Origin: an uncultured cyanobacterium | GTDB taxonomy: Bacteria > Cyanobacteriota > Cyanobacteriia > Cyanobacteriales > Chroococcidiopsidaceae | Direction of reading: 5' to 3' | Length of the DNA: 17,507 nt | Assembly: GCA_946221495.1 (NCBI GenBank) | Contig: CAMIFA010000106.1 | Span: forward strand, 1 to 17,507 | Shown: one piece after another, positions 1 through 6,995 of the stretch | How the letters are laid out: each line of letters opens with the position of its first letter | Numbering within the stretch: the stretch's first letter is position 1 | Translations under genes and position numbers: made by a program | The notes under the pieces: generated by a model | What the model was told of the DNA's origin: nothing | What the model saw: the letters and a program-made list of their open reading frames with translations, nothing else | Database searches by the model: none

Positions 1-797
1 ATTATGAATTTGATTACTTATTTAGAAAATTTAGAATTACTCAAGCTTTTATATTTCTTTTTTTTCTATTTGTTGTGGTCATTATTAGCTTGAATGATGC
101 ACAGTCATTCTTTACTGGTGAAGGTAGCCCAATTCCTCAAGAATGGAATTTTTTGAAGAATGAAGCTGTAGTTAGAATAGTTTCTATTGTGATTATTGTA
201 GCTTCATACGTACTACCCTGGATTGCTGATTTTTTGAGAAGCTCTAGAGAAGTCAGCGAACTATCTACTGCTATTGAAGAAAACCTGGTTCCAGCTATTA
301 GTATTGAATTAAAAGCACTTAAAGCAAAGATTAAACGAAAATTTAAGCTTGATGAAAATATCCGCCTGTCTATCTTTGTTCCTGTCAGGAAAAGTAAATT
401 CCAATGGTATTTTCAAATGGTTTGTAGGACTGATAATGTACCAGAAAGAGAACTACTTGCTTGGCTGAACCTAGATGGAGTTATAGGATACACATTCCTT
501 AAAAATCAAAAACATAACATAGAGTTTATTGATATCTCTAATCCTGCGCTTCTTCCTAGTACATATGTACCTTTAAATAAAGATAATGAAAATTTGATAA
601 ATCGTAATATAAAAGGAGTCATAGTAGCAGCAGCTTTCCAAGAGGGTTCCATCGCAGGATTACTAGCAATTGATACTGATAATCCAATAAATATCCTAAA
701 AATGGAAGATAAATCACTACATGATGATGCTCTAGATTGGATAATAGCAAGAAGTAAAGCAGTGAAACTACTCTGGAGAATGAAAAACAATGTCTAA
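1..797 (+). CDS. Membrane-anchored protein with GAF-like C-terminus, 5' end outside the window
   Basis: The reading frame is open back to base 3, so the gene begins before the window; the GTG at 75 is only the first internal start. The upstream codons encode a hydrophobic run (AFIFLFFLFVVVIISL), giving a first membrane segment, and a second one follows about 30 residues later (IVSIVIIVASYVLPWIADFL). Next comes a charged helical stretch (SELSTAIEENLVPAISIELKALKAK), then a cytoplasmic domain of roughly 140 residues. Its end, with GVIVAAAFQEGSIAGLLAIDTDNP followed by a helix, looks like the last strands of a GAF domain; this is by eye only. Two membrane segments plus a GAF-like domain would fit a sensor-like or toxin-antitoxin-neighbour protein, but I do not recognise the family. 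The stop overlaps the next small gene by 8 bases. The region is AT-rich and has no HIP1 site, unlike the rest of the window. Confidence 0.75.
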   Translation, partial: YEFDYLFRKFRITQAFIFLFFLFVVVIISLNDAQSFFTGEGSPIPQEWNFLKNEAVVRIVSIVIIVASYVLPWIADFLRSSREVSELSTAIEENLVPAISIELKALKAKIKRKFKLDENIRLSIFVPVRKSKFQWYFQMVCRTDNVPERELLAWLNLDGVIGYTFLKNQKHNIEFIDISNPALLPSTYVPLNKDNENLINRNIKGVIVAAAFQEGSIAGLLAIDTDNPINILKMEDKSLHDDALDWIIARSKAVKLLWRMKNNV

Positions 798-963
798 GTT
801 ACTATCTAACATTCCTCAACACAGGCGAGTCTTAGTTGAGGTTAAAGTAGATGGAAGTGCAAAGACCTTTGTCTATAAAGATCTTGATGAAAAACATCGT
901 TCTAACCGATGGATTAGGTACTTCAAAGGAAAATTAAGAAAACTAAAACATTCATTAGGTTAA
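790..963 (+). CDS. Small basic hypothetical protein, 57 aa, overlapping the upstream gene
   Basis: The ATG at 790 lies inside the last codons of the GAF-like membrane protein and the frame runs 57 codons to TAA at 961-963. The 8-base overlap suggests translational coupling, so the two are probably made together. The protein starts MSKLLSNIPQ and has a strand-like segment (RVLVEVKVDG) and a strongly basic end (WIRYFKGKLRKLKHSLG). No signal peptide or membrane segment is visible. Codon use is similar to the upstream gene, which supports it being real. I do not recognise the family. It could be a small partner or regulator of the membrane protein, but that rests only on the overlap. Confidence 0.6.
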   Translation: MSKLLSNIPQHRRVLVEVKVDGSAKTFVYKDLDEKHRSNRWIRYFKGKLRKLKHSLG

Positions 964-1044
964 GTGCTTTGTAGGTTAAGAGTAACCGAGAAAAGAGATG
1001 TTATAGTATAAATACTCATTAACTAAATAAGGTAGGAGTCCGCC

Positions 1045-1659
1045 ATGAAAGACGTTCATTATGCTTTCTTACTGCGGCGACTGGCTACAATTTTGGCAAT
1101 AGTTATCCTGACTCTCAGTTTAACAACAGCTTTTACAGGAGTTCTGCTAGCTTTTTACTACGAACCTACGGCGGGTGGGGCATATAATTCACTCAAGGCG
1201 ATCGCTACAGAGATTCCTAACGGCTGGCTAATTAGGCGTATTCACAATATTGCCGGGAATGGCGTTATCGGTGTTGCTCTAATCCAAATCGTTGTTATGT
1301 TTTTAGGAGAGCGATTTAATCGTAACTGGTTAACAGCCTGGATTAGCGGCATTCTGTTTACTTTAAGTGCGATCGCCCTCGGTTGGACTGCTATGCTTCT
1401 AGACTGGACGCAGCTTGGCTACTGGCGCTTCAAAATCGAGTTAGGCACAATCGAAACTATCCCTGTAATTGGTTCCTTCCTACGAGATATCATCACAGGT
1501 GGCGGTGCAGTCAATACTATGACAGTTCAGCACCTATACACCTTACATAGCTATGTTCTCTCAATTGGGGCAGTAACTCTGGCAATTATGCATTTGTGTG
1601 GGTTACTGCTACAGGAAAAAGAGGATAAGCAGAGTTATCTAGAATCAAGTGAATCATGA
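1045..1659 (+). CDS. Cytochrome b6-like (cytochrome b N-terminal domain) membrane protein
   Basis: 204 residues, about the length of PetB (cytochrome b6), with four likely membrane segments (about 12-38, 68-88, 96-120 and 165-190). Recognisable cytochrome b6 landmarks are FYYEPT at 37-42 and GWLIRRIH at 60-67, then LHSY near 167. Aligning from memory to b6, His67, His168 and His183 match three of the four haem-ligand histidines, with the expected 15-residue spacing between the last two. The partner expected 14 residues after His67 is Gln81, and the cysteine that holds haem ci in true b6 is replaced by Leu24. It is therefore a divergent paralogue, not the photosynthetic PetB, and no petD follows it. 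A good Shine-Dalgarno (GGTAGGAG) lies at 1031-1038. Its role is unknown; a low-spin haem electron-transfer protein of the membrane is a fair guess. Confidence 0.8.
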   Translation: MKDVHYAFLLRRLATILAIVILTLSLTTAFTGVLLAFYYEPTAGGAYNSLKAIATEIPNGWLIRRIHNIAGNGVIGVALIQIVVMFLGERFNRNWLTAWISGILFTLSAIALGWTAMLLDWTQLGYWRFKIELGTIETIPVIGSFLRDIITGGGAVNTMTVQHLYTLHSYVLSIGAVTLAIMHLCGLLLQEKEDKQSYLESSES

Positions 1660-1680
1660 CAATAGATGCATTAAAGCAGA

Positions 1681-2463
1681 ATGCCAATCTATGATGCCAT
1701 CGGTCAATCGTACTCAAAGTTTCGACTTCCTGATCCTCGGATTGTGTCTTTACTGATTGAGCAATTAGGAGTAGCAAAGGGAAGTATAGTTGCGGATATT
1801 GGTGCTGGTACAGGAAGCTACAGTAGAGCCATTGCTGAACAAGGATTTTTTACCTATGCAGTGGAACCTTCAGCAGTGATGCGAGAACAAGCAATAAAAC
1901 ATTCACGAGTTAAATGGTTCACTGGCTGTGCAGAAAACCTGCCTTTACCAACTTCATCTGTTGATGCTGTAATCTGCGTTTTAGCAATTCATCACTTTTC
2001 TGATTTAGCCAAGGCATTTAGAGAGATGGAGCGAGTTGCTAAAATAGGCTCATTTGTAATTCTCACATTTGACCCCAGGCTAGGAAAAAAACCCTGGCTT
2101 GCTGATTACTTTCCCTCACTTTGGGCAGAAAGTTTTCACTTTTTCCCACCTTTAGACAATATTATGGCGCTAATTGCCGCGAATAGTCAAAGGACTGTTG
2201 AGATTTCTACTTTGATGTTGCCGTACGACTTATCAGATATGTTTTTTGTAGCTGGTTGGAGGCGACCAGAAATATATTTGCATCCCGAACTTCGAGCAGG
2301 TATTTCAGCATTTGCTTTGGCTAATGCTAGCGTGGTTGAGCAGGGAGTGAAACGACTCAAGGATGATCTGGGTAGCGGTAGATGGGATGCTAAATATGGA
2401 GAAATACGAGAACTGAAAGAAATTGATGCTGGCTACCGTTTCTTATGTGCAGTCGCCAGCTGA
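1681..2463 (+). CDS. Class I SAM-dependent methyltransferase
   Basis: 260 residues. The SAM-binding motif I is clear at 38-46 (VADIGAGTG), followed by the acidic end of strand 2 (AVEPS), a motif II-like AENLPLPTSSVDAVICV and the post-motif HHFSD, typical of the Methyltransf_11/UbiE-like fold. The C-terminal third (from about 145) is not part of the core fold and probably forms the substrate lid. It begins 21 bases after the cytochrome b6-like gene, so the two may be co-transcribed. The Shine-Dalgarno is weak (AAAGCAG). The substrate cannot be told from sequence; small-molecule rather than nucleic-acid methylation is more likely given the fold subtype. Confidence 0.85.
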   Translation: MPIYDAIGQSYSKFRLPDPRIVSLLIEQLGVAKGSIVADIGAGTGSYSRAIAEQGFFTYAVEPSAVMREQAIKHSRVKWFTGCAENLPLPTSSVDAVICVLAIHHFSDLAKAFREMERVAKIGSFVILTFDPRLGKKPWLADYFPSLWAESFHFFPPLDNIMALIAANSQRTVEISTLMLPYDLSDMFFVAGWRRPEIYLHPELRAGISAFALANASVVEQGVKRLKDDLGSGRWDAKYGEIRELKEIDAGYRFLCAVAS

Positions 2464-2493
2464 CTACTCGACCATAACTGGAGATATTAAATT

Positions 2494-3378
2494 ATGAAGG
2501 TAGCATTTCTGGGTACTGGACTCATGGGAATTCCAATGGCTCAGAGGCTTCTAGATGCCAACATTGAGCTAGTTGCATACAACCGTACTCCAGAGAAATT
2601 AGCACCGCTCAAAGTTGCTGGCGCTGAAATTGCCCAACATCCCCATGAAGCTATTATTGCTTGTGAGTGCATAATTCTGATGCTTACCAACGCCGCCGCA
2701 ATCCGCGATGTACTTTTATCAGAACCTTCCCGCCAACAACTTGCAGGGCGCACAATAATCCAAATGGGAACAATTACTCCTACCGAGAGTAAAGCAATTG
2801 CAGATGAAGTCATTGCTGCTGGTGGCGAATATCTAGAAGCACCAGTTTTGGGTAGTATCCCTGAAGCAGAGGCTGGCAAACTTATTGTCATGGTAGGTGG
2901 AACTCCAGAACAATTTGAAAAATGGTCAAAGTTGCTGCAACATTTCGGTTCTGAACCACTGCTAATCGGTTCTGTAGGTGCTGCTGCTGCTATTAAACTA
3001 GCGCTGAATCAATTGATTGCTTCTCTTAGCACTGCCTTTGCGCTTAGTCTTGGCTTTATTCAGCGTCAGGGAATTGAGGTAGAGCTATTTATGCAAATTT
3101 TGCGGAATAGCGCCCTTTATGCGCCTACCTTTGATAAAAAGTTACAACGAATGCTGGAGCGCAACTACTCTAATCCTAATTTCCCCACCAAGCACTTGCT
3201 CAAAGATACAGACTTGTTTATTACTGAGGCTGAATCAACTGGCTTGAATATTAGCAGTATTCAGGGTGTACGTAATATTCTAGAAGTTGCCATAGATAGA
3301 GGCTTGGCTGAGGCTGACTATTCATCACTATTTTCTGCTGTTAATCCAGAAGCGTCAGAGAATGATCATCATGAATAA
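2494..3378 (+). CDS. NAD(P)-dependent beta-hydroxyacid dehydrogenase (3-hydroxyisobutyrate dehydrogenase family)
   Basis: 294 residues, the usual length for the family. The N-terminal Rossmann fold starts directly with FLGTGLMGIPMA (the GxGxxG dinucleotide site, residues 6-16) and the first strand is followed by NRTPEK, a pattern that favours NADPH (the Arg after Asn). A second signature, EAPVLGS (115-121), corresponds to the substrate-binding DAPVSGG motif, and the catalytic lysine is Lys168 in IKLALNQL with the conserved Asn172 four residues on. The C-terminal helical domain is complete. Members include 3-hydroxyisobutyrate, tartronate semialdehyde and succinic semialdehyde reductases (GLYR type); the exact substrate is not determined here. 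GGAG at 2481-2484 is the likely ribosome site. Thirty bases separate it from the methyltransferase. Confidence 0.9.
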   Translation: MKVAFLGTGLMGIPMAQRLLDANIELVAYNRTPEKLAPLKVAGAEIAQHPHEAIIACECIILMLTNAAAIRDVLLSEPSRQQLAGRTIIQMGTITPTESKAIADEVIAAGGEYLEAPVLGSIPEAEAGKLIVMVGGTPEQFEKWSKLLQHFGSEPLLIGSVGAAAAIKLALNQLIASLSTAFALSLGFIQRQGIEVELFMQILRNSALYAPTFDKKLQRMLERNYSNPNFPTKHLLKDTDLFITEAESTGLNISSIQGVRNILEVAIDRGLAEADYSSLFSAVNPEASENDHHE

Positions 3379-3435
3379 TGCTGAATACAAGATAATTATG
3401 AATGCGATCTAAAATCTTTAAAAACAGCCACTGAT

Positions 3436-5196
3436 ATGGTTGCAATCGGTCAGCTATTAGATAGACGTTACTTAATTACCCAAATACTAGGTGCGGGTGG
3501 ATTTGGGCAAACTTATTTAGCAGAAGATACTAAACGCCCAGGTAGTCCTCATTGTGTTGTCAAGCAACTGTGGCTTTCTCACAACAGTCCTCAGATACAA
3601 ATTGCCCGTCGCTTGTTTGAAAAAGAAGCAGAAGTTTTAGAAAAGTTGGGTGAACACAACCAAATTCCGCGCTTACTTGCCCACTTTGAGGAAGACCAAG
3701 AATTTTATTTAGTCGAAGAATATATTGTAGGGCATTCTCTGAATGCGGAGATTGTACCAGGGCGATCGCTTGATGAAGCTCAAGTGCTCATCCTGTTAAC
3801 ACAAATATTAGAAGTTTTAGCTTTTGTGCATAGTCATGGAGTGATCCATCGGGACATCAAACCAGCAAATTTAATTAAACGCCAGCAAGATCAGACAATT
3901 GTGTTAATTGACTTTGGCGCGGTAAAAGAAATCAACACTCAATTAAACCAAGGGCAATTTAAATTAACTGTTGCCATTGGCACTCCCCCTTATATGCCTA
4001 TTGAGCAACTTCAAGGTCATCCCCAATATAATAGTGACATTTACGCTGTGGGCATGATTGGCATTCAAGCGCTTACAGGACTATCAACTGATGACCTTTC
4101 AAAAACCCAAATTTCTACTAATTCCCAAAAAGCTGAAATTAATTGGCGTAAGAAAGCTAAGGTAAGCTCTAAGTTGGCAAATGTACTTGCTAAGATGGTA
4201 CATTTTGACTTTAAAACGCGATACCAATCAGTAATAGAAGTATTAACTGACTTAAAAAAAATCAATAGCGGTAGGCTTTCCTTGCCACCTTACAAAACAG
4301 CGCTATTCACTACCAAGCGCCGCAAACATCCTAATTGGATGATCCGTTGGAGTATTCGCTTTGGCATTGGAATTTTAATTTTAACGGCTGGATTGATACT
4401 AGCTTTCTTGGCTTTTGCACCCCGCGAACTTGTAGCTATCCTCACAGGCGGAGGCAAACTAATATTTTTCAAAGACTATCAAAACGCAATTAACGATTTT
4501 AATACAGCAATTGCTACCAATCCTAAGTATGCAGAGGGCTACACTTTAAGAGGAATAGCTCGTTTTAACTTGGGAGATTACGCAGGCAGCATTGCAGACT
4601 ATAGCAAAGTATTACAACTGCAACCAGACAATGCCTTAATCTACAACAATAGAGGGATTGTTCATGGTTTAAATCGAGAATACAAGCAAGCGATCGCCGA
4701 TTACAACCAAGCTCTCAAATTACAACCAGATTATCCTGAAGCTTATATTAATCGGGGAAATGCCCACTTGAACTTAAAAGACTATCAAGCAGCGCTTAAA
4801 GATTACAATCAAGCGATTCAAATGAAGCCTAACTTGGTACAAGCTTATACTAACCGAGGGCTTGTCCACGAAAAGTTAGGAGAAAAAACCCAAGCAATGC
4901 AAGATTACAGCCAAGCGCTAAGGCTCAATCCTCAAAATGTTGGTGCTTTGAATAATAGAGGTCTTTTGCGTACCAAGCAGGGAGATAATAGAGGCGCTGT
5001 TGAAGATTTTACTCAAGCACTCAAAATTACACCTGACAACGGACAATTTTACTACGGTCGAGCCGAGGCTTACATCAAACTAGGAGATAAAAAAGCTGCA
5101 ATTAGTGATTATCAAAAAGCAGCAAAGTTTTGTCTTGATGATGGCTTAACTGGTTGTTATAGCGACGCTAACTACCGCTTAAAGCAACAGCAGTAA
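3436..5196 (+). CDS. Ser/Thr protein kinase with membrane segment and TPR repeats
   Basis: 586 residues. The N-terminal kinase domain (about 8-275) has the glycine-rich loop GAGGFG (19-24), the ATP-binding lysine in VVK (43), the catalytic HRDIKPAN (138-145), the metal-binding DFG (159-161) and the activation-segment end GTPPYMPIEQ (182-191), so it looks catalytically competent. A basic linker (KRRKHPNWMIR) leads to one membrane helix at about 307-328. The rest is about six or seven TPR units of 34 residues (338-575), with repeated patterns such as DYNQALKLQPDYPEAYINRG. This architecture matches the SpkF-like cyanobacterial kinases: kinase inside, repeats outside or beyond the membrane. The start has no clear Shine-Dalgarno. 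TPRs normally bind other proteins, so it may tether a substrate or sense envelope state. Confidence 0.92.
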   Translation: MVAIGQLLDRRYLITQILGAGGFGQTYLAEDTKRPGSPHCVVKQLWLSHNSPQIQIARRLFEKEAEVLEKLGEHNQIPRLLAHFEEDQEFYLVEEYIVGHSLNAEIVPGRSLDEAQVLILLTQILEVLAFVHSHGVIHRDIKPANLIKRQQDQTIVLIDFGAVKEINTQLNQGQFKLTVAIGTPPYMPIEQLQGHPQYNSDIYAVGMIGIQALTGLSTDDLSKTQISTNSQKAEINWRKKAKVSSKLANVLAKMVHFDFKTRYQSVIEVLTDLKKINSGRLSLPPYKTALFTTKRRKHPNWMIRWSIRFGIGILILTAGLILAFLAFAPRELVAILTGGGKLIFFKDYQNAINDFNTAIATNPKYAEGYTLRGIARFNLGDYAGSIADYSKVLQLQPDNALIYNNRGIVHGLNREYKQAIADYNQALKLQPDYPEAYINRGNAHLNLKDYQAALKDYNQAIQMKPNLVQAYTNRGLVHEKLGEKTQAMQDYSQALRLNPQNVGALNNRGLLRTKQGDNRGAVEDFTQALKITPDNGQFYYGRAEAYIKLGDKKAAISDYQKAAKFCLDDGLTGCYSDANYRLKQQQ

Positions 5197-5203
5197 CCAG
5201 ATC

Positions 5204-5240
5204 AAATAAAAAACCAGGCATCAATTCAGAAACCTGGCTT
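5204..5240 (-). terminator. Intrinsic terminator for the sulfotransferase gene
   Basis: Read on the minus strand, AAGCCAGG pairs with CCTGGTTT (about 8 bp with one G-U pair) around a 14-base loop, followed by six T then A then TTT. It lies about 145 bases beyond the sulfotransferase stop. On the plus strand the T-run is lacking and one pair becomes A-C, so it should work mainly leftward, though it may also slow transcripts of the convergent kinase gene. Confidence 0.6.
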
Positions 5241-5382
5241 CACACCAAATAGTAAAAAGTAGTAGACTTCCTTAAGTTTAAAGGATATTGCGAGATTAAA
5301 GTCTAATTTTCCAGCTTTCGCAATGTTCTTTAAGCTCTGCGAGTAACTCGCCGCTAGACATCGCGTAGCTAAATCTTATTGT

Positions 5383-6150
5383 CTATTGATAGCCCAATTC
5401 ATTCATTAATTCACCAGCTCGAAAATAAAGTATAGCTTTTAACACAGGGTCAAGTTCACCTTTACCTGCACCTACTCTGGAACTATAAATAGCAGATTTA
5501 GCACTAACCTTTCTGCGACTAGTATCTGTAGCTGTACTTGTAGGAGTTTCGCGCATATCGTGTTCAACTTCATGATGCTTCAGCACGATTGGCTCCCAAG
5601 GTTCCTGTAAATAGTCGAATAACGGGCGTAATGTTTCTTCCGGCGCAGTTACCAAATTTTCATAACGAAGTTCAAAGTAGCGATCGCTTGGTACTTTTTT
5701 GCCAAACTCATTAGCCATCGTTACATACGTCTTCCAGTCATTAATCGATCTCATCGCCACTTTATATCCCCAGCGATCGCGGTGTGATGTCACTACATCT
5801 CGTCCATCTCGAATAATATGAATCATCTGGCTATCTGGGAATAGCTCGTTAATAAAGTCCAACATGGTTGTGTATTTAGGCGTTTTTTCTGCCCAGCGTT
5901 TCTTACCACGTTTTTCAGCGTATTCTGTTTGAAAAGAGTCAAAAAAACTAGCAATTTTTTGATGCCAATATGCTTTCTCAAATCCAAAAGGTTCAATTTG
6001 TTGCCAACGAGTATCGACAATTTTACTGAACTCCGAGAGGAAATGAGTCTCTGGACCACAACTAATATTAGGATGTGAATCCAAAATCAGCCGCAGCAGG
6101 GTTGTACCAGAGCGAGGAGAGCCGATAATAAAAATTGGTTTTTGAGCCAT
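5383..6150 (-). CDS. Sulfotransferase family protein
   Basis: 255 residues. The N-terminus carries the 5'-phosphosulfate-binding loop (GSPRSGTTLL, 10-19), and the second site RDGRDVVTSHRDRW (114-127) matches the 3'-phosphate-binding region of PAPS-dependent sulfotransferases, with the conserved WAEKTPKY stretch between them. It would transfer sulfate from 3'-phosphoadenylyl sulfate (PAPS) to an acceptor. The length is a little short for the family, but both PAPS sites are present. The acceptor cannot be told; a polysaccharide or other small acceptor is possible. It stands alone, convergent with the kinase gene, with no obvious glycosyltransferases nearby, and its start has no clear Shine-Dalgarno. 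Confidence 0.88.
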   Translation of the reverse strand: MAQKPIFIIGSPRSGTTLLRLILDSHPNISCGPETHFLSEFSKIVDTRWQQIEPFGFEKAYWHQKIASFFDSFQTEYAEKRGKKRWAEKTPKYTTMLDFINELFPDSQMIHIIRDGRDVVTSHRDRWGYKVAMRSINDWKTYVTMANEFGKKVPSDRYFELRYENLVTAPEETLRPLFDYLQEPWEPIVLKHHEVEHDMRETPTSTATDTSRRKVSAKSAIYSSRVGAGKGELDPVLKAILYFRAGELMNELGYQ

Positions 6151-6669
6151 ATTGTTTATGTTTTACTCTTAAGCAATTAAGGTTTGGATATATTGACTAA
6201 ATAATAGCCGTGATATTTGTATTTAGGGTTTTTCTGGCAGGGACTTTACTGAAATTACACTAAAAGTTCCCTCAGAAAGATAGATTAACATCTCAGCATA
6301 TCTTGTAAAAAATAATACAATTAATACTAGTGCTTACACGCAGTGACATATAAAAGTGTCCACGCTTTACACCTCTACAATGCTATTGGTAGTACCTGCT
6401 GTTAGTCTATTTGAGGGGAAACTAGAACTAAATATAAATTTTTTACGAATTTCTTTAACAAGCAATAGTTATTTTCGCAACAGCTTAAAAGTTAAAAGCA
6501 CTGAAAAGTTAGCTGCTAACTTGTTAACTAAATAACTTTATCAAGGTATCAATCAGTTAATTCTAAGAAGGCATAAGGGATTCCTACTGAAGGAAATCCC
6601 CACACAAGTTCAACTCTCAACAGTTTCTGATAGGGCATAGAGCAGAAAAATGCCTAGAAGCGTTGATTA
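6151..6669. other. Long intergenic stretch with inverted repeats, no gene seen
   Basis: 519 bases between the sulfotransferase start and the psb34 stop. I see no plausible coding frame and no tRNA. It holds three inverted repeats: AGGGACTTT at 6239-6247 with AAAGTTCCCT at 6263-6272 (one bulge), the tight AAGTTAG-CTG-CTAACTT at 6506-6522, and the hairpin at 6577-6600. Runs of GTTAA/TTAAC recur between 6490 and 6560. The part next to 6150 is likely the upstream region of the sulfotransferase gene. Confidence 0.6.
6577..6600 (-). terminator. Hairpin downstream of psb34, possible terminator
   Basis: GGGATT..CCT pairs with AGG..AATCCC (about nine base pairs with one bulged A, loop ACTGA). It is about 70 bases past the psb34 stop and oriented to end its message. 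There is no good T-run after it in either direction, so termination is uncertain; RNA stabilisation is the other option. Confidence 0.3.
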
Positions 6670-6849
6670 TTAACTTACATTAGATACCGAAAAGGCTACA
6701 AATACCACGCCTGCAACTAATGTAGCAGCAGCCACGCCCCAGATAATATAGTTTCGCTGCTCAGTGTTAGTAGGAGGTTCTGCGGTGTAAACCTTCGGCT
6801 CTTTCGCAAAGTTATTGAGACGACCGCCTTCTTCAGTTGTATAGGGCAT
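6670..6849 (-). CDS. psb34: Photosystem II assembly protein Psb34-like (ssl1498 family)
   Basis: A 59-residue protein that is easy to miss. It starts MPYTTEEGGRLNNFAKEPKVY and has one membrane helix near the end (about 34-55, IIWGVAAATLVAGVVFVAFSVS). The N-terminal pattern, acidic then GRLNNFA.EP..Y, followed by one helix, is what I recall of the cyanobacterial Ssl1498/Psb34 family, which binds CP47 in photosystem II assembly intermediates and is related in placement to Hlip binding. It is a single-span thylakoid protein with a short soluble N-terminus. AGGA sits about 9-12 bases before the ATG, and a promoter-like pair lies just upstream. The thiO/thiG stop is only 146 bases upstream on the same strand, so read-through is also possible. 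Confidence 0.85.
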   Translation of the reverse strand: MPYTTEEGGRLNNFAKEPKVYTAEPPTNTEQRNYIIWGVAAATLVAGVVFVAFSVSNVS

Positions 6850-6887
6850 GAATCAAATCCTAATTTTGCATAACTTTAACAAAAACT

Positions 6888-6917
6888 AGTATATCTACTC
6901 TCTACCCTTAGTAACAA
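6888..6917 (-). promoter_or_regulatory. Possible sigma-70-type promoter of psb34
   Basis: On the minus strand TTGTTA (6912-6917) and TATACT (6888-6893) are separated by 18 bases, four and five matches to the consensus boxes. Transcription would start around 6880, leaving an untranslated leader of about 30 bases that contains the AGGA ribosome site. Confidence 0.45.
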
Positions 6918-6995
6918 ATCTTTACAAAATAAATTGGTAAGAGAAGGCAGGAGAGAAACTAGAAGAGGTTAATTCCTTAATTCCTTCCCTAGCGC

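Noticed and set aside
4338..5180. TPR-coding repeats as a DNA repeat element
   Set aside because: The repeats are explained by protein TPR structure and have diverged in DNA.
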